Shown: positions 57,330 to 64,000 of the stretch, piece by piece
How positions within the stretch are numbered: position 1 is the first letter of the stretch
How the letters are laid out: each line of letters begins with the position of its first letter
Source: Chryseobacterium defluvii
Lineage (GTDB): Bacteria; Bacteroidota; Bacteroidia; Flavobacteriales; Weeksellaceae
DNA length: 64,000 nucleotides
Direction of reading: 5' to 3'
NCBI RefSeq assembly: GCF_014204415.1
Contig: NZ_JACHLE010000001.1
Location: 620,001-684,000, forward strand
Position numbers and translations under genes: made by a program
Notes under the pieces: generated by a model
Database searches by the model: none
What the model saw: only the letters and a program-made list of their open reading frames with translations
What the model was told of the DNA's origin: nothing

Positions 57330-58808
57330 ATGAAATGTAAGAATCGCAAACACCATAAGAACGGCATTGGCCCAAAACTCATTACAGGTTGTTTTCTTAT
57401 CGGAATTGCTTTTAATGCTAATGCTCAGAATTATTGGAAAAAGAATACGGGAAGAACAGCCAAAGTAATTCTTACCAATTCTAAGACCAGCGAAAAGATG
57501 GCTGATAAAGGGACTGTAACCTTTGAAAAATTTGGTCAGCCTAAAGAAACGGATGCCTGTATTTTTGTAGATCCGGATTTCAAATATCAGAAACTCATAG
57601 GGATCGGAGGAGCCATTACAGATGCTTCAGCCGAAACTTTCTATAAACTGCCGAAAAATAAGCAGAAAGAGATCATTGAAGCCTATTATGGGAAAAACGG
57701 TCTGGGATATACCGTTGTCCGCACCAATATGAATTCCTGTGACTTTTCAAGTGATTCATATACCTATGTAACTGAAAATGATACCTCATTGAAGTCCTTT
57801 AATGTAGCTCATGATGAGAAATATAAAATTCCGATGATCAAAGAAGCACAAAGGGCAATTGGGAACTCGTTCACCTTCTATTTTTCACCCTGGAGTCCGC
57901 CAGCTTGGATGAAATCCAACAAAAATATGCTGAAAGGCGGAAGATTGGAAAACCGGTATTACCAGACCTGGGCAGATTATTATATCAGGTTCATTAAAGA
58001 ATATGAAAAAAGAGGTATCAATGTCTGGGGACTGACTGTTCAGAACGAACCGATGGCCACGCAGACCTGGGAGTCATGCATTTACACGGCTGAAGAAGAA
58101 GGAGAGTTCCTTAAGAATAACTTAGGGCCGACACTCTGGAAAAACGAATATAAAGAAAAAAAAGTAATGATCTGGGATCATAACAGGGACCTGATCTATC
58201 AGAGAGCTACCACAACCTTAAGCGATCCTGAAACGTCAAAGTACGCTTCAGGGATAGGTTACCACTGGTATGAAACGTGGAATAACAAAACCCAGCTTTT
58301 TGACAACCTCTCGGAAACACAAAGAGCTTTTCCGGATAAATTCTTAGCTTTTACCGAAGGCTGTAAAGAAAAGTTCGATATGTCCAGGATCTATGATGTA
58401 AGCCTTGGCGAGCTGTACGGGAGAAATATGATCAATGATTTTAATAAAGGAACCGCTTTATGGACAGACTGGAATGTGCTTCTGGATGAAACGGGTGGTC
58501 CGAACCACGTTGGGAATTTTTGTTTTGCCCCTATTATTGCCGATACGAAAACAGGAGAAGTTCATTATACTTATGAATACTATTATGTAGGCCATGTTTC
58601 CAGGTATATCAAACCTAATGCACAGAGAATAGGAAGCTCATCCAACAGAGCAGATTTGATTGCTACTTCATTTATGAATACAAACGGACAGCTGGTAACT
58701 GTTATCATGAACGAATCCGACAATGATATCGATACCAATCTGTGGATCGAAGGAATGTCTGCAAAAATTTCCGCTCCGGCGCACTCTATACAGACCGTAA
58801 TTTTATAA
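57330..58808 (+). CDS. GH30 glycoside hydrolase, exported
   Basis: A 492-aa second GH30 enzyme with a signal peptide ending near residue 33 (GIAFNANAQ) preceded by a basic, unusually long N-region. Acid/base E240 in LTVQNEPMATQTWES and nucleophile E343 in FTEGCKEKFD are present; FSPWSPPAWMKSN and the C-terminal beta-domain (NAQRIGSSSNRADL) fit the family. It ends the glucan locus before a strong terminator. Its pairing with the first GH30 suggests different cleavage preferences on a beta-1,6-linked glucan. Confidence 0.9.
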   Translation: MKCKNRKHHKNGIGPKLITGCFLIGIAFNANAQNYWKKNTGRTAKVILTNSKTSEKMADKGTVTFEKFGQPKETDACIFVDPDFKYQKLIGIGGAITDASAETFYKLPKNKQKEIIEAYYGKNGLGYTVVRTNMNSCDFSSDSYTYVTENDTSLKSFNVAHDEKYKIPMIKEAQRAIGNSFTFYFSPWSPPAWMKSNKNMLKGGRLENRYYQTWADYYIRFIKEYEKRGINVWGLTVQNEPMATQTWESCIYTAEEEGEFLKNNLGPTLWKNEYKEKKVMIWDHNRDLIYQRATTTLSDPETSKYASGIGYHWYETWNNKTQLFDNLSETQRAFPDKFLAFTEGCKEKFDMSRIYDVSLGELYGRNMINDFNKGTALWTDWNVLLDETGGPNHVGNFCFAPIIADTKTGEVHYTYEYYYVGHVSRYIKPNAQRIGSSSNRADLIATSFMNTNGQLVTVIMNESDNDIDTNLWIEGMSAKISAPAHSIQTVIL

Positions 58809-58836
58809 ACTTCATATTAACGTAATTTTTCATTAA

Positions 58837-58865
58837 AATCGGCGGCCTCTTTGAGGCCGCCGATT
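58837..58865. terminator. Strong bidirectional terminator, glucan locus and fabI
   Basis: Perfect 13-bp GC-rich stem AATCGGCGGCCTC with GAGGCCGCCGATT and loop TTT. Confidence 0.9.
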
Positions 58866-58890
58866 CATTTATTTTCAAAGCAAAAAGGAT

Positions 58891-59703
58891 TTACTCTGTA
58901 ATATCATATTTATCAACCACCTTCTGGGTTACTCCCGTATTGCTGAATCCTCCGTCATGGAATAAATTCTGCATAGTAACCTTTCTGGTAAGATCAGAGA
59001 ACATGCTTACACAATAGTTGGCACAGTCAAGGGCTGTAGCATTTCCCAGCGGGGACATATCTTCAGCATACCCCAGGAATCCACCGAAACCTTTTACGCC
59101 GCTTCCGGCCGTAGTAGGAGTAGGAGACTGGGAAATCGTGTTGACACGTACCTTTCTTTCACCCCAGTAATTTCCGAAAGATCGTGTGATGCTTTCCAGA
59201 TAGGCTTTATTATCGGCCATGTCATTATAATCAGGGAATGTTCTCTGAGCAGCAATATAGGTAAGGGCAATAATGCTTCCCCACTCATTCACACAGTCTT
59301 TTTCCCACGCCACACGCATTACCTTGTGGAAAGAAACGGCAGAAACATCCCAGCCTTTTTCCAGCCAGTCGTAGTTCATCTCAGTATAATGTTTTCCTTT
59401 TCTTACATTAACGGACATTCCTATAGAGTGAAGGATAAAGTCTATTTTACCATATTTTGCTATGGCAGCGTCAAAAAGTTTTTCAAGGTCTTCAATGGAG
59501 GTAGCGTCTGCGCCTATCACATCAGAACCTGTTTTTTCCGCCAGAGCATTTAATTCTCCCATTCTCATGGCAATAGGGGCATTGGATAAGATAAATTCAG
59601 CACCTTCTTCATGGCATCTTTCAGCAACTTTCCATGCAATAGATTGTTCATTAAGGGCTCCAAAAATAATTCCCTTTTTGCCTTTAAGTAAACCGTATGA
59701 CAT
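58891..59703 (-). CDS. fabI: Enoyl-[acyl-carrier-protein] reductase (NADH)
   Basis: Last step of the fatty acid elongation cycle, 270 aa. It begins with the FabI-specific GLLKGKKGIIFGALNEQSIA and has LHSIG, then active-site Y149, Y159 and K166 in the FabI arrangement (TYIAAQRTFPDYNDMADNKA). The insertion of residues after position 200 is typical. It has its own promoter and is monocistronic. Triclosan and related inhibitors target this class. Confidence 0.95.
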   Translation of the reverse strand: MSYGLLKGKKGIIFGALNEQSIAWKVAERCHEEGAEFILSNAPIAMRMGELNALAEKTGSDVIGADATSIEDLEKLFDAAIAKYGKIDFILHSIGMSVNVRKGKHYTEMNYDWLEKGWDVSAVSFHKVMRVAWEKDCVNEWGSIIALTYIAAQRTFPDYNDMADNKAYLESITRSFGNYWGERKVRVNTISQSPTPTTAGSGVKGFGGFLGYAEDMSPLGNATALDCANYCVSMFSDLTRKVTMQNLFHDGGFSNTGVTQKVVDKYDITE

Positions 59704-59726
59704 AATTTTTTAATGTTTATTGAATA

Positions 59727-59734
59727 CAAATGTA
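59727..59734 (-). promoter_or_regulatory. Candidate -7 box of fabI (TACATTTG, minus strand)
   Basis: Matches TAnnTTTG, 23 bases before the fabI start codon. Confidence 0.55.
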
Positions 59735-59761
59735 ACAATAATTTGTGTTTACCGCATAATA

Positions 59762-59795
59762 AAAAACGGAGCCTTACCAAAAAGACTCCGTTTTT
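59762..59795 (-). terminator. Terminator of the helical stress-type protein gene
   Basis: AAAAACGGAG paired with CTCCGTTTTT around a 14-base loop; T-rich tail on the minus strand. Confidence 0.75.
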
Positions 59796-59822
59796 CTTGA
59801 AAATATTTATATGACTGAATTT

Positions 59823-60122
59823 TTAATTCGTTTTTTTATTCCATTCCGCTTTTACATCCTCTGCTGCATCCTTTGTTTTCTCCCATGCTTCATTAGCTTT
59901 ATCCTTAATGTCATCCCAGGTTTCAGAAACATTGGCCTTCACTTTATCCAGCCAGTCTTCCTGATTAAATTCCTGGTCATTGGCTCTTTTTTCGTTAATG
60001 TAGTCTCTGGCTTTATCAGCCAGTTCATTAATTTTCCATTTGGCTTTGTCTGCAGCATTCTGTAAAGAGTTTTCAGTATTGTTCACTGCATTTTCTGCTT
60101 TGTTATATTCTGAATTGTTCAT
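59823..60122 (-). CDS. Small hydrophilic helical protein, CsbD/YtxH-like
   Basis: The ATG at 60122 gives 99 aa; a longer frame from 60200 adds an Asn/Tyr-rich stretch that looks like leader sequence, not protein. The product is almost entirely charged amphipathic helix (WKINELADKARDYINEKRAN, DWLDKVKANVSETWDDIKDK) with repeated 11-residue-like spacing, similar to stress proteins of the CsbD/YtxH or apolipoprotein-like type. It has no signal peptide. The function is unknown. Confidence 0.65.
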   Translation of the reverse strand: MNNSEYNKAENAVNNTENSLQNAADKAKWKINELADKARDYINEKRANDQEFNQEDWLDKVKANVSETWDDIKDKANEAWEKTKDAAEDVKAEWNKKTN

Positions 60123-60231
60123 AATATTGATATTTTGTGTGTTGTAGTAGTTTGAACAATAATTATTCCTAAAAAGCTGTGTTTTTGTTAAACTTTTCAT
60201 AATCTATGTTATAATTTCTCTAAATCGGGAT

Positions 60232-60239
60232 TATATTTG
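60232..60239 (+). promoter_or_regulatory. Candidate -7 box of tag (TATATTTG)
   Basis: Sixteen bases before the tag ATG, with no clear -33 element. Confidence 0.55.
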
Positions 60240-60254
60240 TTGAAAATATGATAC

Positions 60255-60812
60255 ATGGAAAAAATACGTTGTGGCTGGTGCGAAAAAGATGACCTGTACA
60301 AAAAATATCATGACGAAGAATGGGGAAAACCTGTTTACGATGATGAAACCATTTTTGAATTTTTAGTTCTTGAAAGCTTTCAGTCCGGATTGAGCTGGTA
60401 CACTATTCTGACAAAAAGAGAAAATTTCAGGAAAGCATTTGATAACTTTAATTATGAGAAGATCGCAGAATATTCTGATGAAAAAGTTGAAGAATTGTTA
60501 CAAAATCCAGGGATCATCAGAAACAGGCTTAAAGTATTGGCCACCATTACCAATGCGCAGAAATTTCAGGAAATCCAAAAAGAATTCGGAAGCTTTTCAA
60601 AATATATCTGGGAATTTGTTAATGGAAAACCTATATATAATAGACCAAAGACATTGAAAGATGTCCCTGCAACTACAGAGATCTCCGATGCGCTGGCAAA
60701 GGACCTGAAAAAAAGAGGGTTTAAATTTATGGGCTCTACAGTGGTCTATGCCCACATGCAGGCCACAGGAATGGTGAATGATCATATTGAAGATTGCTTT
60801 GTTAATAGATAG
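60255..60812 (+). CDS. tag: DNA-3-methyladenine glycosylase I
   Basis: Base-excision repair enzyme removing 3-methyladenine, 185 aa. It begins RCGWCEKDDLYKKYHDEEWG, with the zinc Cys and His of the family, contains FEFLVLESFQSGLSWYTIL, and closes with the second zinc pair in MVNDHIEDCF. It is complete and monocistronic with its own promoter and terminator. Confidence 0.95.
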   Translation: MEKIRCGWCEKDDLYKKYHDEEWGKPVYDDETIFEFLVLESFQSGLSWYTILTKRENFRKAFDNFNYEKIAEYSDEKVEELLQNPGIIRNRLKVLATITNAQKFQEIQKEFGSFSKYIWEFVNGKPIYNRPKTLKDVPATTEISDALAKDLKKRGFKFMGSTVVYAHMQATGMVNDHIEDCFVNR

Positions 60813-60839
60813 CTTACACTAACTTAGTAAAATATATTT

Positions 60840-60869
60840 AAAGACCGGTGATTACATTCATCGGTCTTT
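60840..60869 (+). terminator. tag terminator
   Basis: AAAGACCG paired with CGGTCTTT around a 14-base loop, then a T run. Confidence 0.85.
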
Positions 60870-60995
60870 TTTAATTGCAAAGTTTTAATATTGATTATTT
60901 ATCATTAAATGGTGACTTATATTTTTATTTATTCTATCTATTGGTGTATTTTGTATTAAAAATTTAATAAAATGCTGATTTTATTTTAAAGTTGA

Positions 60996-61003
60996 TATAT
61001 TTG
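60996..61003 (+). promoter_or_regulatory. Candidate -7 box of the YadA-like head protein gene (TATATTTG)
   Basis: Exact match to TAnnTTTG, 32 bases before the ATG. Confidence 0.6.
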
Positions 61004-61035
61004 TATTGCAATGATAAAAAACTATTAAATCAAAA

Positions 61036-62238
61036 ATGAAAATTAATTATTTCGGAAAGCTGTTATCAGTATTATTAACGCTGATATTATATAATCATTC
61101 TTATTCCCAGGTCGGAATAGGTACGTCAAGCCCGGACCCATCGGCTATTTTAGAAGTCAATTCCACTACCAAAGGATTGCTTTTACCGAGAGTGGCCTTA
61201 AATTCTTTAACGGACGCCACTACCATACCTTCTCCGGCAACGGGGCTGCTGGTCTGGAACAATGGAGCGGGAAGCTTATCTGCTCAGGGATTCTACTTTT
61301 GGAATAATTCCCAATGGAATCTGCTCTCTGTAAATAACGGTTCGACTCCCGGCAGTGTAATTACTAACGGCTGGGTCACAACAGGTAACAATGCCGGAAA
61401 CTATGGAGGTTCAGGTACCAATCTGTCATTTGGAACAGGCACATCCGATGACCTGATTTTTAAGGTTAACTCTTCTACATCCGGGAGATTAGGGGTCAAT
61501 AATTCCGTAAGCTTCGGAAATGCGTCTAATGCTGCTCAAAACGGAATAGCCATAGGAATGTCTTCTTCATCCGCCTATCAGGCAACAGCCGTAGGAAATA
61601 ATGCAAAAGCAAACTCCAATGACGCCGCCGCTTTCGGAAGTAATGCTGTGGCAGGAGGCTACCAATCAATTGCCATGGGGTATAATGCCCATACAAATTC
61701 CAATGGAGAAACAGCTTTGGGGATCAACTCGCAAACCAATAATCAGAATTCAACGGCTTTAGGATCCGGAACTGCGGCTACAGGACAGAACTCAACGGCA
61801 ATAGGCTACGGTGCATCTACTTCTCAGGCCAATGCAATTGTTTTGGGGAATAGTAATGCAGCCGTTGGAATCGGAACTGCGACGCCAAATACAACTGCAA
61901 AACTGGACGTTAACGGACAATATAAATTAGGAGAAAAGGGAAATGTGCATAAAAACCAGATAAGCTTTGAAGTATGGCCAATGGTTTCCATTGCCAATTT
62001 ACAGTCGGGCCGTACGGCTACCATAGATATTGCGATTCCTGCCGCTTTACAGCCGACATCTACCCGTGCCTCCATCATAGTATCACCGGCTAATGATTTT
62101 GCGGGGAACTCAGATTTTGGGCTTTCTAATCCGAGAATGCCATCCACCTCAACCATTGCCGTAAATGTGACCAATATTTCAAATGGTACGGCGAGCCTGT
62201 ATTCAGGACATTTTTATGTAACGATCAATGAATTTTAG
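61036..62238 (+). CDS. Secreted protein with YadA-like head repeats
   Basis: A 400-aa exported protein (signal peptide ending NHSYSQ). It opens with VGIGTSSPDPSAILEVNS, as in the C1q-like cluster proteins, then a KGLLLPRVALNSL segment and a WNNSQWNLLSV domain. Residues about 165-280 are repeats of roughly 14 residues (AIGMSSSSAYQATAVGNNA, AAAFGSNAVAGGYQSIAMGY, TALGSGTAATGQNSTAIGYG) of the kind that form the left-handed beta-roll head of YadA-type trimeric adhesins. The C-terminal 110 residues are a separate beta domain. The membrane anchor of YadA is absent and no sorting domain is seen, so anchoring is unclear. Function by analogy: adhesion. Confidence 0.8.
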   Translation: MKINYFGKLLSVLLTLILYNHSYSQVGIGTSSPDPSAILEVNSTTKGLLLPRVALNSLTDATTIPSPATGLLVWNNGAGSLSAQGFYFWNNSQWNLLSVNNGSTPGSVITNGWVTTGNNAGNYGGSGTNLSFGTGTSDDLIFKVNSSTSGRLGVNNSVSFGNASNAAQNGIAIGMSSSSAYQATAVGNNAKANSNDAAAFGSNAVAGGYQSIAMGYNAHTNSNGETALGINSQTNNQNSTALGSGTAATGQNSTAIGYGASTSQANAIVLGNSNAAVGIGTATPNTTAKLDVNGQYKLGEKGNVHKNQISFEVWPMVSIANLQSGRTATIDIAIPAALQPTSTRASIIVSPANDFAGNSDFGLSNPRMPSTSTIAVNVTNISNGTASLYSGHFYVTINEF

Positions 62239-62264
62239 CTATTGATAATGGTTATCAAAATAAC

Positions 62265-62292
62265 AAAAGGATCTCAACACCGAGATCCTTTT
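62265..62292. terminator. Bidirectional terminator, YadA-like and phosphorylase genes
   Basis: Perfect 11-bp stem AAAAGGATCTC with GAGATCCTTTT, loop AACACC. A smaller hairpin TTGATAA-TGG-TTATCAA (62242-62258) precedes it. Confidence 0.85.
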
Positions 62293-62305
62293 GCTTTTTC
62301 GTATA

Positions 62306-63160
62306 CTATTGTATAATTCTTTCCAGAACCCATTCGATAAGTTTCTTCTCAGAAGTATGGTGATCGGCTGAGAATTCTCCGCGTCTTCTGTTGGCGATCA
62401 CATTGTTTACCGTAATGGCTTTATGACCTAATAGTTTTGAAAGCGCATAGATCGCGGAAGTTTCCATTTCGAAATTGGTCACTCCAAGATCATTCAGTGT
62501 TTCCAGGAACTTGTCATCAACTGCTTTTAAACGAAGCTGTCTTCCCTGCGGGGCATAGAACCCCGGAAAAGTAGCCGTATTCCCGTGATACTTTGCATCT
62601 TTGTATAATTCTCCCAAATCTTCTGCCCAGTCTGCAAAATAAAGCATCGGTTTTATCTTTGGATAAGGGAATTTTTCTAAGAAACTTCTGGAAAATTCAT
62701 TTTCAAAATCATAATCCTGATAGAAATGCATTAAGCCATCCAATCCTACAACATTTTGTGTTACCAGCATATTGTCTACCTGTACACCAGGATTTACGCT
62801 TCCACAGGTTCCCATACGAAACAGTTTCAGGGCTTTATGCTCAGTTTTGAATTCTTTATTCTTAAGATCAATATTGACCAGAGCATCCAGCTCATTCATC
62901 ACAATATCAATATTTTCTGTCCCGATTCCTGTGGACATTACAGAGATCCTTTCGCCACGCAAAGTTCCGGTATGAGTGTAGAATTCCCTTTTATTTTTCC
63001 GCATCTCTATTTTGTCAAAGTATTTGGAAACCTTCGGTACCCTGTCCGGGTCGCCCACAAGAATGATCTTATCAGCAATATCTTCCGGTAAAAGATTTAA
63101 GTGATACACACTTCCGTCGTCATTCAGAACCAATTCTGAAGCAGCTAGTTTATTCAGCAT
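62306..63160 (-). CDS. Nucleoside phosphorylase (uridine phosphorylase-like)
   Basis: A 284-aa protein of the PNP/UDP family that splits nucleosides with phosphate. Features are ILVGDPDRVPKVS, VMSTGIGTENIDIVMNEL, LFRMGTCGSVNPGV and the ribose-binding NFEMETSAIYALSKLLG, plus a late NVIANRRRGEF. The hexameric uridine or inosine phosphorylase subfamily fits best; the base specificity is uncertain. It lies 11 bases downstream of the next gene on the same strand. Confidence 0.88.
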   Translation of the reverse strand: MLNKLAASELVLNDDGSVYHLNLLPEDIADKIILVGDPDRVPKVSKYFDKIEMRKNKREFYTHTGTLRGERISVMSTGIGTENIDIVMNELDALVNIDLKNKEFKTEHKALKLFRMGTCGSVNPGVQVDNMLVTQNVVGLDGLMHFYQDYDFENEFSRSFLEKFPYPKIKPMLYFADWAEDLGELYKDAKYHGNTATFPGFYAPQGRQLRLKAVDDKFLETLNDLGVTNFEMETSAIYALSKLLGHKAITVNNVIANRRRGEFSADHHTSEKKLIEWVLERIIQ

Positions 63161-63171
63161 AGATTAAATTT

Positions 63172-63624
63172 TTAATTGATAAAAATGGCCTCCTGATAAG
63201 GAGTACCGAATAGTTCATAAAGCGAACCGTATTCTTCTACGATCCTTTTTTGCCCTTTATATACCTCATATACCGTAATGATAGTTTTTTCTATATTTTT
63301 AGGGTCTTTTCTCTGAGAAGTAATTTCATAAAAATGATCTGCTTTCTTTAATATGGAAACCAGTTCCTCTTTGGTGGAATGGTTGGCTTCCATCATTCCC
63401 GGAAAATCCATTACGATATCTTTAAGATCATTATAGTTCTTATAAAGCTTTGTTATCCCGTTAGAATGTACATATACTTTAGGAAGGGACTGGTCTTTTA
63501 CCAGGCGTACAAGATAATAGTCGTTATCTTTTTTCTCTGCATATACAGCCATTTCCTTAGCTTGCTGAGAAAACAGGTTCAGTGAAAAAAGGCTTATGAT
63601 CAGAGTTAATAAGAATGTTTTCAT
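63172..63624 (-). CDS. Small exported protein of unknown function
   Basis: The ATG at 63624 gives 150 aa with a signal peptide (LLTLIISLFSLNLFSQ); a longer frame from 63681 has no matching start context. The mature part is a mixed alpha/beta stretch with many Lys and Tyr and no recognised family. It lies just upstream of the nucleoside phosphorylase gene on the same strand and they may be cotranscribed. Confidence 0.65.
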   Translation of the reverse strand: MKTFLLTLIISLFSLNLFSQQAKEMAVYAEKKDNDYYLVRLVKDQSLPKVYVHSNGITKLYKNYNDLKDIVMDFPGMMEANHSTKEELVSILKKADHFYEITSQRKDPKNIEKTIITVYEVYKGQKRIVEEYGSLYELFGTPYQEAIFIN

Positions 63625-63654
63625 ACTTAATATTTTGTTTTTGGACCAGTAAAA

Positions 63655-63702
63655 ATTTAAAATTCTTATATTAAAGATCATTATCGATAAAGAATTTTAA
63701 AT
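63655..63702. promoter_or_regulatory. 13-bp inverted repeat between divergent genes
   Basis: ATTTAAAATTCTT (63655-63667) and AAGAATTTTAAAT (63690-63702), perfect arms with 22 bases between, upstream of the small exported protein gene. Possible operator or hairpin. Confidence 0.4.
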
Positions 63703-63792
63703 ATTGGGGAGGGTAAAATTAATAAAAAATCCTATATACAAAATATAAACATTATTTAATCCGTATTTAAAATTAGGATAATATGAGGCCTT

Positions 63793-63800
63793 TAGCTTTG
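63793..63800 (+). promoter_or_regulatory. Candidate -7 box TAGCTTTG of the last gene
   Basis: Matches TAnnTTTG and ends 13 bases before the ATG at 63814; no clear -33 TTTG. Confidence 0.5.
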
Positions 63801-63813
63801 CCCCTAAAAATTC

Positions 63814-64000
63814 ATGAAATTCTACTCACTACTTATTGCTGCCGCATTGACCGCTTTTACCATTATGTCTTTTAATCCTGTATACAAAGGTATTGGGAAA
63901 GAAAGCAATATGATTAATAAAGGTATGGATGATTTTAAAAGCAGGCTCGAACAGCTGAAATCCAACGTTTATCTGTTTGCAGAAGATAAGATCACTGTTA
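63814..64000 (+). CDS. Exported protein, 5-prime partial (runs off the window)
   Basis: ATG at 63814 followed by 62 codons open to the window edge. A signal peptide (MKFYSLLIAAALTAFTIM) precedes a helical stretch, DDFKSRLEQLKSNVYLF then AEDKITV. The N-terminal helix resembles exported di-heme cytochrome c peroxidase-like proteins of Bacteroidota, but without heme motifs in view I do not assign this. The promoter box predicts a very short leader. Confidence 0.6.
   Translation, partial: MKFYSLLIAAALTAFTIMSFNPVYKGIGKESNMINKGMDDFKSRLEQLKSNVYLFAEDKITV

Noticed and set aside
60123..60200. Longer start of the helical protein at 60200
   Set aside because: The added residues are Asn/Tyr-rich with no helical pattern and look like untranslated leader; the internal ATG at 60122 starts the typical hydrophilic protein.
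1..64000. tRNA, rRNA, CRISPR array, insertion sequence or integrase genes
   Set aside because: No cloverleaf-like sequence, regular spacer array, transposase or recombinase was found by reading; faint candidates could be missed without a search tool.

Overview
The window reads as chromosomal DNA of a Chryseobacterium-like member of the Flavobacteriia (Bacteroidota). It is AT-rich, has Bacteroidota-type -7 boxes (TAnnTTTG) upstream of many genes and no obvious Shine-Dalgarno sequences. It encodes GldI, a type IX secretion sorting domain, a SusC/SusD pair, a DAHP synthase-chorismate mutase fusion and a DnaX without the zinc module. No rRNA, tRNA, CRISPR array, insertion sequence or prophage block was seen.

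Layout. 1-6.2 kb: an alpha-oxoamine synthase with a TetR regulator, dnaX split by an A10 tract, then a promoter, a 42-codon leader ORF extremely rich in Tyr/Phe/Trp, the DAHP synthase-chorismate mutase it probably controls, and rsgA. 6.2-18.2 kb: ndk, a GH29 fucosidase, rpe, an M42 peptidase, a DUF4294 protein, a Nudix protein, mnmD, ilvE, gldI with a cyclophilin-FKBP lipoprotein, and an aspartyl protease. 18.2-28.7 kb: a tandem pair of M28 peptidases of which one has lost catalytic residues, DUF1015-serA-serC, ferredoxin, acyl-CoA reductase, a BI-1 membrane protein, and a peroxiredoxin-thioredoxin-small-protein unit whose last gene is frameshifted. 28.7-33.7 kb: M16 peptidase, aminotransferase and rsmG. 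33.8-38.3 kb: four secreted genes, three of them C1q-like jelly-roll paralogs. An 835-base gene-poor stretch follows. 39.1-46.1 kb: a small lipoprotein, a DUF922 protease, an AddB-like nuclease, a T9SS-sorted hydrolase and glutaryl-CoA dehydrogenase. 46.2-58.8 kb: a polysaccharide utilization locus (Nudix-type regulator, MFS permease, SusC, SusD, GH30, GH3, GH16, GH30) that suggests beta-1,3/1,6-glucan use. 58.9-64 kb: fabI, a stress-type helical protein, tag, a secreted protein with YadA-like head repeats, a nucleoside phosphorylase, a small secreted protein and the start of another exported protein.

Most notable observations: (1) the aromatic-rich leader peptide with mutually exclusive RNA helices upstream of the DAHP synthase gene, a candidate attenuator; (2) dnaX, where a slip on ten A residues would produce gamma and tau forms; (3) the M28 enzyme/pseudoenzyme pair; (4) the C1q-like cluster and a YadA-like head protein; (5) a family of long imperfect hairpins placed directly after stop codons between co-oriented genes.
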